Assembly: GCF_000376105.1 (NCBI RefSeq)
Contig: NZ_AQWM01000003.1
Span: 248,001 to 312,000 of the forward strand
Direction of reading: 5' to 3'
Source: Asticcacaulis benevestitus DSM 16100 = ATCC BAA-896
Lineage (GTDB): Bacteria > Pseudomonadota > Alphaproteobacteria > Caulobacterales > Caulobacteraceae
DNA length: 64,000 nt
Each line of letters begins with the position of its first letter. The first letter of the stretch is position 1. The notes beneath the pieces are model-generated. The model had not been told where the DNA came from, did no database searches, and saw only the letters and a list, made by a program, of their open reading frames with translations. Below are positions 36,421-43,903 of this stretch, one piece after another. The translations under genes were made by a program, and so were the position numbers.

Positions 36421-37431
36421 ATGCCTCAACCTCTTACCATCTGGGCCGTTTCAGACGGACGTGTTGGTATTGAGAATCAGGCTCTCGGGCTGGCCGAAGC
36501 CGTACAGGAACTGACGGCTTCGACCATTGTCGTCAAACGCATCCGCTATTCCAGCCTTTATGATCGCTTGCCGACGGCGCTGAAGCTGTGGCCTGACGCC
36601 ATGCTCAGCGAAAGAAGCGACTCGCTCGATGCGCCCTACCCGGATATCTGGATCGCCGCTGGCCGTGCCACGGTTCCTTTCAGCAGCCGGATGCGCAAAC
36701 GCTCCGGCCAGCGTACCATGGTGGTTCAGCTCCAGAACCCGCGCCACAATCTCAAGGCCTTCGATCTGGTGATTGCGCCGGAGCACGACCATGTGCGCGG
36801 CAAGAACGTCCTGTCGCTGATCGGCTCGACCAACCGTGTTGCCCCTCACCGCCTTGAAATCGCCTATGAAAATTGGCGAGACCACATCGACAACCTGCCG
36901 CATCCGCGCGTCTGTGTCATGGTCGGCGGCCGCTCCAAGGCCTACGATATCGATGAAAAGCGCGCCCATGCCCTGGCGATCGAAATTCGCAGCGCCATCC
37001 AGCAAAGCGGCGGTTCGCTGCTGCTGACCGTTTCACGCCGCACGCCGGATAATGCTCGCCGCGTTTTCGAAGATGTGCTGCACGATCTGCCGGGCATCAT
37101 CTATGACGGCAAGGGCGAGAACCCTTATTTCGCCTTCCTCTATGCCGCCGATCATTTCCTGGTGACCGAGGATTCGGTCAATATGGCCACCGAAGTGGCC
37201 GGCACCGGCAAGCCGCTGCAAATCCTGCCGCTGGAGCGCCGCACGCTCGGTTCGGGTGAGAAATTCGAGGATTTCCACGAAACCCTGCGCGCCAAGGGCA
37301 TAGCCCACCCCTTCAATGGCATCTTGGCCGACGGGCACTACAACAGCGCTCATACGGCCTATCCGCCGCTCAACGAAACCAAACGCGCCGCTGAGCATCT
37401 CTTGACGATGTATCTCGCCAGACGGCCTTAA
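36421..37431 (+). CDS. ELM1/GtrOC1-family putative glycosyltransferase
   Basis: A 336-residue protein of the family once called mitochondrial fission ELM1 (DUF1022). It has the opening WAVSDGRVGIENQALGLAEAV, a mid-protein MVGGRSKAYD nucleotide-sugar-like loop, and FLVTEDSVNMATEVAGTGKP near residue 255, the family hallmark, which resembles the donor site of GT-B glycosyltransferases. The bacterial role is not settled; a link to surface glycans is often assumed. It stands alone between greA and a bidirectional hairpin. Confidence 0.85.
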   Translation: MPQPLTIWAVSDGRVGIENQALGLAEAVQELTASTIVVKRIRYSSLYDRLPTALKLWPDAMLSERSDSLDAPYPDIWIAAGRATVPFSSRMRKRSGQRTMVVQLQNPRHNLKAFDLVIAPEHDHVRGKNVLSLIGSTNRVAPHRLEIAYENWRDHIDNLPHPRVCVMVGGRSKAYDIDEKRAHALAIEIRSAIQQSGGSLLLTVSRRTPDNARRVFEDVLHDLPGIIYDGKGENPYFAFLYAADHFLVTEDSVNMATEVAGTGKPLQILPLERRTLGSGEKFEDFHETLRAKGIAHPFNGILADGHYNSAHTAYPPLNETKRAAEHLLTMYLARRP

Positions 37432-37435
37432 CACA

Positions 37436-37473
37436 TAAAAAAAAGCGGCGAAGACAGGTGCCTTCGCCGCTTT
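37436..37473. terminator. Bidirectional intrinsic terminator
   Basis: AAAGCGGCGAAG, 8-base loop, CTTCGCCGCTTT. The minus strand carries a run of eight T's after the stem, so it best serves the small membrane protein gene; it also ends the ELM1-type gene. Confidence 0.85.
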
Positions 37474-37494
37474 GTGCTATTTAAGCGTTGAGCC

Positions 37495-37752
37495 TTAAAC
37501 GCGACGGCCCTTGATCATACGACCGAGCGCGATCAGGATACAGGCGCCGACGATACCGGCGATCAGATAACCGATCACACCACCGAAACCGATACCGATG
37601 ATCGAGAACAGGGCATTGGCGATGATCGAGCCAACGATACCCAGAATAATGTTCATCAGAAGGCCCTGATTGGACTTCATGATTTGCTCGGCAGCCCAAC
37701 CGGCCACGGCACCGACGATGATAGCGAGCAGCCAACCGACTTGTTGTTCTGG
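37495..37752 (-). CDS. GlsB/YeaQ/YmgE-family stress membrane protein
   Basis: An 85-residue inner-membrane protein with three Gly-rich helices (GWLLAIIVGAVAGWAAEQIM, NIILGIVGSIIANALF and GVIGYLIAGIVGACILIALG). This is the GlsB/YeaQ transglycosylase-associated family, usually induced by stress and of unknown mechanism. ATG 37752 has AGGAG upstream; the frame extends further but without a better start. I looked for a general-stress (EcfG-type) promoter upstream and found no convincing match. Confidence 0.87.
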   Translation of the reverse strand, partial: PEQQVGWLLAIIVGAVAGWAAEQIMKSNQGLLMNIILGIVGSIIANALFSIIGIGFGGVIGYLIAGIVGACILIALGRMIKGRRV

Positions 37753-37989
37753 CATGATATTCTCCTGAAATGTACAGCCCGCCCGATGCGGATCGAGGTT
37801 CAGACTAATGCGCGCCGAAAATTTTGGAGATGTGGTTCGCAAGGAGAGGAAATAAGATTTCAGAAAAGGCAGCTTTGCGCAAAAACCCTGGGAAAACCGC
37901 CCACACCCCGCAATTCCTGATGACAATTGCGGCGCCGATACCTATCTAAGGACCGTTAACTTTTCCGATTCCAGATAGATTGTCACGCC

Positions 37990-39036
37990 ATGCCCGAATC
38001 CACACCGCGTCCTCTTCGCTGCGCCATTATCGGCACCGGTCCGGCCGGCTGGACCGCCGCCATCTATGCGGCGCGCGGCCTGCTGTCACCTGTGATCTTC
38101 ACCGGCCCACAGGATGGCGGACAACTGACCATCACCACCGACGTCGAGAACTATCCCGGCTTCGCCGAGGTGGTGCAGGGCCCGTGGCTGATGGACCAGA
38201 TGCGCGATCAGGCCGTCCATATGGGCACCGAGATCATCGGTGAAATCGTGACGAAGGCCGATCTGTCCAGCCGTCCGTTCCTGCTGGAAACCGAATCCGG
38301 TGCGCAGTTCCTGGCCGAAACCGTCATTATCGCCACCGGTGCACAGGCCAAGTGGCTGGGCATCGAGTCCGAGAAAACCTATCAAGGCTTCGGCGTTTCG
38401 GCCTGCGCCACCTGTGATGGCTTCTTCTATCGCAACAAGGAAGTGGCTGTGGTTGGCGGCGGCAATACGGCGGTCGAGGAAGCGCTGTTCCTGACCAAGT
38501 TCGCCTCCAGGGTTTACCTGATCCACCGCCGCGAAAACCTGCGCGCCGAGAAGATCCTCGTCGAGCGCCTGCTCAACGATCCCAAGATCGAACCTATCTG
38601 GAACGTCGCCATCGATGAAATCCTGGGGGAGACCAATGAATTCGGCGGCATGGGCGTCACCGGCGTACGCCTCAAACACGTCGACACCGGCAATATGCGC
38701 GTGGTCGATCTCGATGGCGTGTTCATCGCCATCGGCCATGCCCCGGCCTCGCAGCTCTTTGAAGGCCAGTTGGAAACCAAGCAGGGCGGCTATCTCGTGG
38801 TCGAACCCGGCACGCCCAAGACCTCGATCAAGGGCGTTTTCGCTGCCGGCGATGTGACCGACGACGTCTACCGTCAGGCCGTAACCGCCGCCGGCATGGG
38901 CTGCCAGGCAGCGCTCGAAGCCATTCGCCTGCTGGCGGAAGAGGACCATCACCATAGCCTGCTGACGGCGAAAGACATCGAGGAAGATTTTTCGCATCTG
39001 ACCCTTGAACAGAAAAAAGTCGCTACCAAATCATAA
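37990..39036 (+). CDS. trxB: Thioredoxin-disulfide reductase
   Basis: A 348-residue flavoprotein. It has GTGPAGWTAAIYAARG for FAD, the redox pair in SACATCDGFF (Cys 139 and Cys 142), VVGGGNTAVEEALF for NADPH and a C-terminal GVFAAGDVTD. It passes electrons from NADPH to thioredoxin in the cytoplasm. About 25 residues extend beyond the usual end. A weak hairpin (GAAGGC/GCCTTC, 39040-39063) follows the stop, and the hsp20 gene lies just beyond. Confidence 0.95.
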   Translation: MPESTPRPLRCAIIGTGPAGWTAAIYAARGLLSPVIFTGPQDGGQLTITTDVENYPGFAEVVQGPWLMDQMRDQAVHMGTEIIGEIVTKADLSSRPFLLETESGAQFLAETVIIATGAQAKWLGIESEKTYQGFGVSACATCDGFFYRNKEVAVVGGGNTAVEEALFLTKFASRVYLIHRRENLRAEKILVERLLNDPKIEPIWNVAIDEILGETNEFGGMGVTGVRLKHVDTGNMRVVDLDGVFIAIGHAPASQLFEGQLETKQGGYLVVEPGTPKTSIKGVFAAGDVTDDVYRQAVTAAGMGCQAALEAIRLLAEEDHHHSLLTAKDIEEDFSHLTLEQKKVATKS

Positions 39037-39116
39037 AGCGAAGGCGCCAACACCTGGGCCTTCTTGAATGACACATCGCCCATAAGGGGATGCAGATGTC
39101 GTTCAATATCAAACCT

Positions 39117-39180
39117 TTACGGGTTAGGCTCCACTGTGTCTGGACACCCCGTAAGGTCTCGCTTTTTGAAGGAGATCCCT
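39117..39180 (+). ncRNA. ROSE-type RNA thermometer in the hsp20 leader
   Basis: The last hairpin before the hsp20 ATG pairs GGTCTCGCT (39155-39163) with AGGAGATC (39070-39077 numbering: 39170-39177), leaving one G (39161) bulged and a six-base loop. This buries the ribosome binding site AAGGAG (39169-39174). The sequence TCGCT (39159-39163) fits the ROSE signature UYGCU, whose G is bulged opposite AGGA. A second hairpin precedes it: TTACGGG (39117) with CCCGTAA (39148-39154), enclosing GTGT/ACAC. ROSE elements control small heat-shock genes in many alphaproteobacteria. The structure is deduced by eye. Confidence 0.68.
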
Positions 39181-39663
39181 ATGCGTACTGCCATCGATTT
39201 TTCCCCCCTGTACCGTTCCGCCGTGGGTTTTGACCGTCTGGTCAACCTGCTCGACAGCGCAGCCCGCACCGAGACCGCACCGGGCTGGCCGCCTTACAAC
39301 ATCGAGCGTATCGCCGCCGGCGAAGGCGAAGATCAGGGCGATTCCTACCGCATCGAAGTGGCGGTTGCCGGCTTCAAGCCAGAGCAACTCAACATCGAAG
39401 TGAAGGAAAACGTCCTGACCGTCACCGGTAAGAAGGATGACGACGCCGCCACCCGCACCTTCCTGCATCGCGGTCTGGCCGAACGCTCGTTCGAGCGCCG
39501 CTTCCAGCTCGCCGATCACGTCAAGGTGACCGAGGCCGACCTCGCCAATGGCCTGCTTTCGATTACCCTCCAGCTTGAAGTGCCCGAAGCCAAGAAGGCG
39601 AAGACCATCGCCATCAAGACGGCTTCCAATGACTCGGCCGCTGTCCTTACGGCCGCTGAGTAA
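39181..39663 (+). CDS. Small heat-shock protein, Hsp20/IbpA type
   Basis: A 160-residue alpha-crystallin-domain chaperone. The N-terminus (MRTAIDFSPLYRSAVGFDRL) is typical of bacterial class A IbpA-like proteins. The crystallin domain spans about residues 38-140, with YRIEVAVAGFKPEQLNIEVKEN, FLHRGLAERSFERRFQLADHVKV and the ANGLLSITLQLEVPE strand. It binds unfolding proteins during heat stress. ATG 39181 has AAGGAG six bases upstream; that site lies within the ROSE-like hairpin, so translation should rise with temperature. Two strong hairpins follow the gene. Confidence 0.93.
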   Translation: MRTAIDFSPLYRSAVGFDRLVNLLDSAARTETAPGWPPYNIERIAAGEGEDQGDSYRIEVAVAGFKPEQLNIEVKENVLTVTGKKDDDAATRTFLHRGLAERSFERRFQLADHVKVTEADLANGLLSITLQLEVPEAKKAKTIAIKTASNDSAAVLTAAE

Positions 39664-39670
39664 CCTCTAA

Positions 39671-39712
39671 GCTCCGCCGGCCTGAACCTGCCGGTATGGC
39701 ATCCGGCGGAGC
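39671..39712 (+). terminator. Stem-loop directly after hsp20
   Basis: A perfect 10-bp stem, GCTCCGCCGG / CCGGCGGAGC, with a 22-base loop and no T-run. It is more likely an RNA-stabilising or processing hairpin than a terminator on its own. Confidence 0.55.
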
Positions 39713-39741
39713 CCCTGCTTCCTGTTTCTCCCATTCCCCTG

Positions 39742-39819
39742 GACTCCCGGCCCCTCTGATCCCACCCTGTGTCCCCTTCGGGTGTGGTTGATCAGACGAC
39801 AAGCCGGGAGTCTTTCTTT
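39742..39819 (+). terminator. Long nested terminator hairpin downstream of hsp20
   Basis: The outer arms are GACTCCCGG (39742) and CCGGGAGTC (39804-39812), and inside them are TCTGATC (39755) and GATCAGA (39790-39796). A TTTCTTT tail follows. The central 28 bases can fold further (CCAC with GTGG). The 71-base structure is larger than a plain terminator. Confidence 0.8.
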
Positions 39820-39821
39820 AT

Positions 39822-39853
39822 TTGACCTGTACAGTACGGTACAGGTCTTGTAT
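39822..39853 (+). promoter_or_regulatory. Promoter/operator of the MipA gene with a 9-bp inverted repeat
   Basis: GACCTGTAC (39824), six bases, GTACAGGTC (39839-39847), a perfect dyad. It starts inside a -35-like TTGACC (39822) and runs to just before a possible TTGTAT. A dimeric repressor of TetR or similar type bound here would block transcription. No regulator gene is adjacent. Confidence 0.55.
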
Positions 39854-39882
39854 GTGTAGCCCTGCTATCAAAGGACCTACCC

Positions 39883-40674
39883 ATGCGTAAACTCTGCCTC
39901 ACCCTCGCCGTTCTTCTGCCGCTTATAGCTGGCGCGGCTCATGCTCAGACCCAGCCTTTCAAGGCGGTGGGTGAGCAGAACGACTGGACTATCGATATCG
40001 GCGGCGGCGCGGTCTATGGCTTCAGCGCCAATGGCGGCGATCCGGACAAGGTCAACGCCATTCCCTGGGTCGGTTTCAACTACAAGAACCGCTTCTACGG
40101 TGATGCTCTGAATGGTGTGGGCTACAATGCCATCGTACACGATCGCCTGCGCGCCGGCGTTCAGGCGCGTCCGCATTTCGGCGGCAATGCTGATGGTGAG
40201 GAAGGTCTTAAGGTGCCAGGCCTCGGTGCCGATCTGGGGGCTTATGCCTTCTATCGCGTCGGTGACAATTTCAGCCTTGGCGGCCGCGTCATGCACGATA
40301 TCAGCCATGTATCGGGCGGCTCATCCCTGTTCCTCTCGGCTGCCCATCAGGACATAACCAAGGTAGGCCTGCTGCAAACCATGGTCTACACGCGCTTCGG
40401 CGACCGCAAGACCAACCAGGCCTATTTTGGAGTCAAAGCCGATGAAGCGACCGCCACCGGGCTTGATGCCTATTCCGTCGGCGCTGGCGTACAAAATGTC
40501 GGCCTGGCCTTCCTTATGATGACACCGATCAAAAAACACTACGCCATCGCCACCTTCCTCAACGCCGAACGCGCGCTTGGCGATGTGGCCGACAGTCCTC
40601 TGATCCAGCTCAAGAAAAATCAGGAGATGAGCTACCGCTTCGGTCTTCTGGTGGTGCGACGCTTTAGCCGCTGA
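39883..40674 (+). CDS. MipA/OmpV-family outer-membrane protein
   Basis: A 263-residue protein with a signal peptide ([17 protein letters not shown]), alternating beta-strand segments and a C-terminus ending in RRFSR. The middle ([19 protein letters not shown] and [22 protein letters not shown]) follows the MipA/OmpV pattern. MipA was described as a scaffold for murein enzymes, but most relatives are simple barrels of unknown cargo. It is likely controlled by the dyad upstream. Its 3' end overlaps that of the EVE-domain gene on the other strand by 11 bases. Confidence 0.82.
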   Translation: MRKLCLTLAVLLPLIAGAAHAQTQPFKAVGEQNDWTIDIGGGAVYGFSANGGDPDKVNAIPWVGFNYKNRFYGDALNGVGYNAIVHDRLRAGVQARPHFGGNADGEEGLKVPGLGADLGAYAFYRVGDNFSLGGRVMHDISHVSGGSSLFLSAAHQDITKVGLLQTMVYTRFGDRKTNQAYFGVKADEATATGLDAYSVGAGVQNVGLAFLMMTPIKKHYAIATFLNAERALGDVADSPLIQLKKNQEMSYRFGLLVVRRFSR

Positions 40675-41044
40675 CCGTCATCGCTTCGCCGATCGTGGCG
40701 AAATCGCCAGCGCTCAGTTCGAGCACGCCAAAGCGCAGACTATAGCCCCAGTTTTTGTCGGTAGTCAGGTCGAGCTGCGTCAGCAAGGGGCGGATGGACC
40801 GCTCATGCGCCGGCACCCATTCGACATCACGCCGGAAAGGCTGAAACCCTTCGGACATGAAGCCCTGATAGGGTTCACCTTCCCTGATCCTGCCGATCGC
40901 TGTGAAACTCTGAAAACCGTCTTTCGCGCCCATCTTTTCAGAAGGCGAATAATAGACGATGCCATCGCCCGGCTTCATACGCTTGAGGGGGCCGAGCTTG
41001 CCGTGATTGACCTGCATGAAGCCCTCGCTCCGTCCGCGTCGCAC
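40664..41044 (-). pseudogene. EVE-domain protein missing its 5' end
   Basis: The frame matches an EVE (PUA-like) domain: [33 protein letters not shown], then [12 protein letters not shown] and the FRRDVEW stretch. In EVE proteins this is preceded by a first strand of about 10-15 residues with a Trp and then EHV. Here EHV is present (codons just before 41044), but upstream the frame runs into the GFA gene and no proper start exists. GTG 41044 or ATG 41017 could be used, giving 126 or 117 residues that lack strand one. A small deletion at about 41053 seems to have joined the two genes. Confidence 0.6.
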
Positions 41045-41417
41045 ATGCTCGGCACAGGTTCTTGCCGTCGAGCACCTGCACAGGCAATCCGGAGATATCA
41101 TAGTCATCAAACAGACGCGCATTGACTGACAGTTGCGGATTGGCCAAATCCGGTTTCATGTCCACCCACGATGGCGAACGGTTATAGGTGATACAGCCGC
41201 AGGTCGGGCAGAAGTTATGCTCCACCATCATGCTTTGCCAACGATAGGTGGCATTGGATGTTTGCGGTTCAATACGAACATCCTCGGGCTTGTAATAGGC
41301 CCATAATGCGCCGCCCTTTGAACAGATTGAACAGGTGCATTGCGTCAGGCTTGCCGGTTCGACGTCGATCGAAAACCGGGTGGCGCCGCAGTGGCAGCTT
41401 CCCTTGATGGTCATCAT
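40938..41417 (-). CDS. GFA/CENP-V-family zinc protein with out-of-frame tail
   Basis: A 159-residue protein of the GFA (glutathione-dependent formaldehyde-activating enzyme-like) family. Zinc ligands are visible in [20 protein letters not shown] and [10 protein letters not shown]. Homologues usually stop shortly after a [11 protein letters not shown]-like end. Here the sequence reads [11 protein letters not shown] and then about 35 Arg/Ala-rich residues translated from the neighbouring EVE gene in the wrong frame. The normal stop has thus been lost. The zinc core is intact, so the protein may still work. ATG 41417 has GGGAG upstream; 41414 is an equal alternative. Substrate unknown. Confidence 0.78.
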   Translation of the reverse strand: MMTIKGSCHCGATRFSIDVEPASLTQCTCSICSKGGALWAYYKPEDVRIEPQTSNATYRWQSMMVEHNFCPTCGCITYNRSPSWVDMKPDLANPQLSVNARLFDDYDISGLPVQVLDGKNLCRACATRTERGLHAGQSRQARPPQAYEAGRWHRLLFAF

Positions 41418-41549
41418 GTTTCTCCCTTGGACAGGGAAAGACTAATACTGCCTGCTGCCAGATTTCGTCAGCATATTGTGAAGTTGCTCGAAGTGACAAT
41501 ACAGTTCAGTTTAACAGACTGCACGCTCGGGAGACATGGGGATTGTGTG

Positions 41550-41972
41550 ATGTGGAATGAAGTGGGATTCAGCGGAACCAAAATCGCTTTGATGTGTGAG
41601 ACCGCCCTCGTTGCTTATCTGCGCGATGAAAAGGAAGGCATCCCCTTTCCCGGTCTTTGGGATCTGCCGGGCGGCGGACGCGAGGCAGATGAAAATCCGG
41701 TAGACTGTGTCATACGCGAGGTCGAAGAGGAATTTGGTCTGCGACTATCCGCAGAAAGAATAAGTGGCCTGACACGATACGTCAGCCAGACACCGGGCGG
41801 ATTGGACACCTACTTTTGCCGTGCCGATGTGAGTGCTGAGGAGATTCAACAGATTCGCTTCGGTAGTGAAGGACAGCGCTGGTCGCTTATGCCCATCGAG
41901 ATGTTTATTTCGCACAAACGCGCTATTCCACATCTCCAACATCGTCTCAAAGCGTTATTGGCAGTATCCTAG
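41550..41972 (+). CDS. Nudix hydrolase
   Basis: A 140-residue Nudix protein. The box is complete: GGREADENPVDCVIREVEEE followed by FGL, fitting GX5EX7REUXEEXGU, and LWDLPGG precedes it. It hydrolyses a nucleoside diphosphate linked to some other group; the substrate is not predictable. ATG 41550 (MWNEVGF) is chosen because the frame upstream lacks family sequence and overlaps the GFA promoter. The region is somewhat lower in G+C than its surroundings. The last four bases (CTAG) overlap the stop of the convergent pentapeptide gene. Confidence 0.83.
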   Translation: MWNEVGFSGTKIALMCETALVAYLRDEKEGIPFPGLWDLPGGGREADENPVDCVIREVEEEFGLRLSAERISGLTRYVSQTPGGLDTYFCRADVSAEEIQQIRFGSEGQRWSLMPIEMFISHKRAIPHLQHRLKALLAVS

Positions 41973-43222
41973 CTGGCTATCCGACCGCGCAGGGCCACGC
42001 AGGTGACGTTCTCCAGCGCTTCGAGATTGAGCGCCGCGCCTTCCATGTTGGAACGCGAGATATCGGCGCCATCGAGACGCACCAGGTTCATGTCGGCAGC
42101 GCTGAAATTGACATTGCGCATACGGGTTTCGCGCAGATCGGCCGGCAGGAAACGCGTGGCGTCGATCTTGAGCGCACCGAGATTGGCGCCTTCCAGATTG
42201 GCGCCGTCGAGCTTCGCCTTGAGCATACGCACGCCGCGCAGGTCGGCACCTTGAAGATTACAATTACGCAGATCGGCGTCTTCGAGATGCGCGCCCTGAA
42301 GCTGAACGCCGCGCATATCGAGGCCATAAAACACCGCGCCCTTGGCGGAAAGTGCGGCCAGATTAAGCCCCCTGATCGAGCCCATGCCGCGCAGATCCGC
42401 ATGATCGAATTTCGATGGAGAACCTTCCTTGCCGAGGGTATCGACCCACAAGGCATGATCCTTGAGCATCTGGCCATAAGGCAGCGCCTTGATATCGGTA
42501 CCCATGGCCTTATCAGTCAGGACGCCGGTCATATCGGTCTGCGAGGTACGCCACATGTCGGTCTTGGCGCCAATCAGCACGGCATCGCGCAAGGACGCAC
42601 CGGAGAGGTCAGCGCCCGATAGATCCGCACCGGCGAGGTCGACATTGTCCATGATGCACTGTTTGAGATTGGCGCGGATCAGCTTGCACGACTTCATGGT
42701 GGCGTCAGTGAAATCTGCCTTCATGGCCTGGATGCCGGAGAGCTTGGAACGCTCCAGATTGGCCCCGCGCAGATTGGCGTAGGCGGCTTCCGATGACCGC
42801 ATCGAGATTTCGACATAGGACAGGCCCGCCTGTTTGTCAGGCAGGGCCAGCGCGCCTTCGCGCAAATCGGCTTCGTAAAGATCGCTATCAGACAGGTTGG
42901 CGCCACGTAAGGATGCCCCGCGCAGATCGGCGCGACGCATCGAAGCCCCTTGCAGATTGGCCAGTTGCAGATCGGCGCAATAAAGATTGCAGGTATCGAG
43001 CACGGCGCCGCTCAGATCGCAGTCCATCAGGATGGCGGCAGTGAAATCGGCATCATTGAGCACACGGCCCTTGAAGCTCAGTCCCGACACATCGCACCAG
43101 GCAAACATCGCCCGCGCGCCGCCCGGCTTCATGGCGCGCAGACGTTCGTGCTTGACGCAGATGGCGTCGACCTGGGCCTGCGTCATCTTGGTGTAGCGTG
43201 TGTCGCCGGCAGTGGCGGTCAT
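41969..43222 (-). CDS. Pentapeptide-repeat protein
   Basis: A 417-residue protein dominated by A(D/N)LXX pentapeptide repeats in two blocks, about residues 55-220 (DCDLSGAVLDTCNLYCADLQ, LRGASLRGANLSDSDLYEAD and onward) and about 285-400. A non-repeat linker of about 50 residues separates them (TDKAMGTDIKALPYGQMLKDHALWVDTLGKEG). It should fold as two right-handed quadrilateral beta-helices. Functions of such proteins vary widely, from gyrase protection to unknown. The linker may be a recognition element. A strong inverted repeat sits just before the start codon. Confidence 0.85.
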   Translation of the reverse strand: MTATAGDTRYTKMTQAQVDAICVKHERLRAMKPGGARAMFAWCDVSGLSFKGRVLNDADFTAAILMDCDLSGAVLDTCNLYCADLQLANLQGASMRRADLRGASLRGANLSDSDLYEADLREGALALPDKQAGLSYVEISMRSSEAAYANLRGANLERSKLSGIQAMKADFTDATMKSCKLIRANLKQCIMDNVDLAGADLSGADLSGASLRDAVLIGAKTDMWRTSQTDMTGVLTDKAMGTDIKALPYGQMLKDHALWVDTLGKEGSPSKFDHADLRGMGSIRGLNLAALSAKGAVFYGLDMRGVQLQGAHLEDADLRNCNLQGADLRGVRMLKAKLDGANLEGANLGALKIDATRFLPADLRETRMRNVNFSAADMNLVRLDGADISRSNMEGAALNLEALENVTCVALRGRIAS

Positions 43223-43227
43223 CGGGG

Positions 43228-43261
43228 CAGACTTTCAGTCAAAAGCATTGACAAAAGTCTG
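43228..43261 (-). repeat. Inverted repeat directly upstream of the pentapeptide gene
   Basis: Minus strand CAGACTTT ... AAAGTCTG, with GTCAA/TTGAC nested inside: about 13 bp in all. It ends six bases before ATG 43222, where the ribosome binding site should be. It may end transcription from gpmA and the deaminase gene, or fold in the leader. Confidence 0.65.
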
Positions 43262-43284
43262 TCATAAAAACCTTAAAAATTAGG

Positions 43285-43902
43285 TTACCCGGCCATTAAC
43301 CCCAATGCACGCAAGGCGTGCGCCAACTCGCTTTTTTCGGGAACGGACAGATGACGATAGCCACGTAACGCCCATGCCTTGAGTTCGGCGATAAGGTCGT
43401 CGCTTTCGGACATGAAGGCGGCGTCAAAGCCTTGACCGTCGCCGTCCGTTTCGACGAGCGGCAGCCCCGTCTGATGATAATGGGCGGTAGGGGCGATAAG
43501 CCTGGCAGCCTCTTGCGCCATCAGGCCTTTTTCGACCTTAAGGCCCGCTGCGGTCATGCGCTCGACGCCGATATGCGAGGCATAGGGCGACGGGTCATCG
43601 CAGGCATAGACCACGCGCGCCACACCGGCCTCAACGAGCCTCTGCGAGCATGAACAACCGCCATTGGACCGCTGCCCGCAGGGTTCCAGCGTGACATAGG
43701 CGGTGGCGCCCCTGGCCGCCTCGCCGGCGATATCGAGCGCGACCTCCTCGGCATGAGGACGCCCGCCGTCGCCGGTGGCGCCCTCGGCAATGACCACGCC
43801 GTCCTTGACGATGACGCAACCCACCGCCGGATTGGGCCAGGTCCGTCCCATCTGGGAGAGACCCAGCCTCAAGGCGTGCTGCATGAAGGCGGCGTCGGCC
43901 AT
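43285..43902 (-). CDS. Stand-alone RibD-like deaminase-domain protein
   Basis: A 205-residue protein. Residues 1-125 match the deaminase half of RibD: QHALRLGLSQMGRTWPNPAVGCVIVKDG, RPHAEE (His 50, Glu 52) and a Cys-rich zinc loop EPCGQRSNGGCSCS (Cys 75 with Cys 83 or 85). The reductase half is absent; the last 70 residues end in a helical tail (YRHLSVPEKSELAHALRALG) I do not recognise. The zinc-loop spacing differs from normal RibD, so another cyclic amine substrate is possible. It follows gpmA by one base, so the two are surely co-transcribed. Confidence 0.75.
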   Translation of the reverse strand: MADAAFMQHALRLGLSQMGRTWPNPAVGCVIVKDGVVIAEGATGDGGRPHAEEVALDIAGEAARGATAYVTLEPCGQRSNGGCSCSQRLVEAGVARVVYACDDPSPYASHIGVERMTAAGLKVEKGLMAQEAARLIAPTAHYHQTGLPLVETDGDGQGFDAAFMSESDDLIAELKAWALRGYRHLSVPEKSELAHALRALGLMAG

Positions 43903-43903
43903 C

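Noticed and set aside
37753-37926. General stress (EcfG-type, GGAAC-N16/17-CGTT) promoter upstream of the GlsB-type gene
   Set aside because: Only partial matches were found, with wrong spacing and no CGTT.
39063-39085. Possible heat-shock sigma-32 promoter (CTTGAA ... CCCATAA) before hsp20
   Set aside because: The gap between the two elements is only 10 bases, several fewer than the usual heat-shock promoter spacing, and it overlaps the trxB 3' hairpin.
41340-41549. N-terminal extension of the Nudix gene upstream of ATG 41550
   Set aside because: The extra 70 codons run over the GFA coding and promoter region and contain no Nudix-like sequence.
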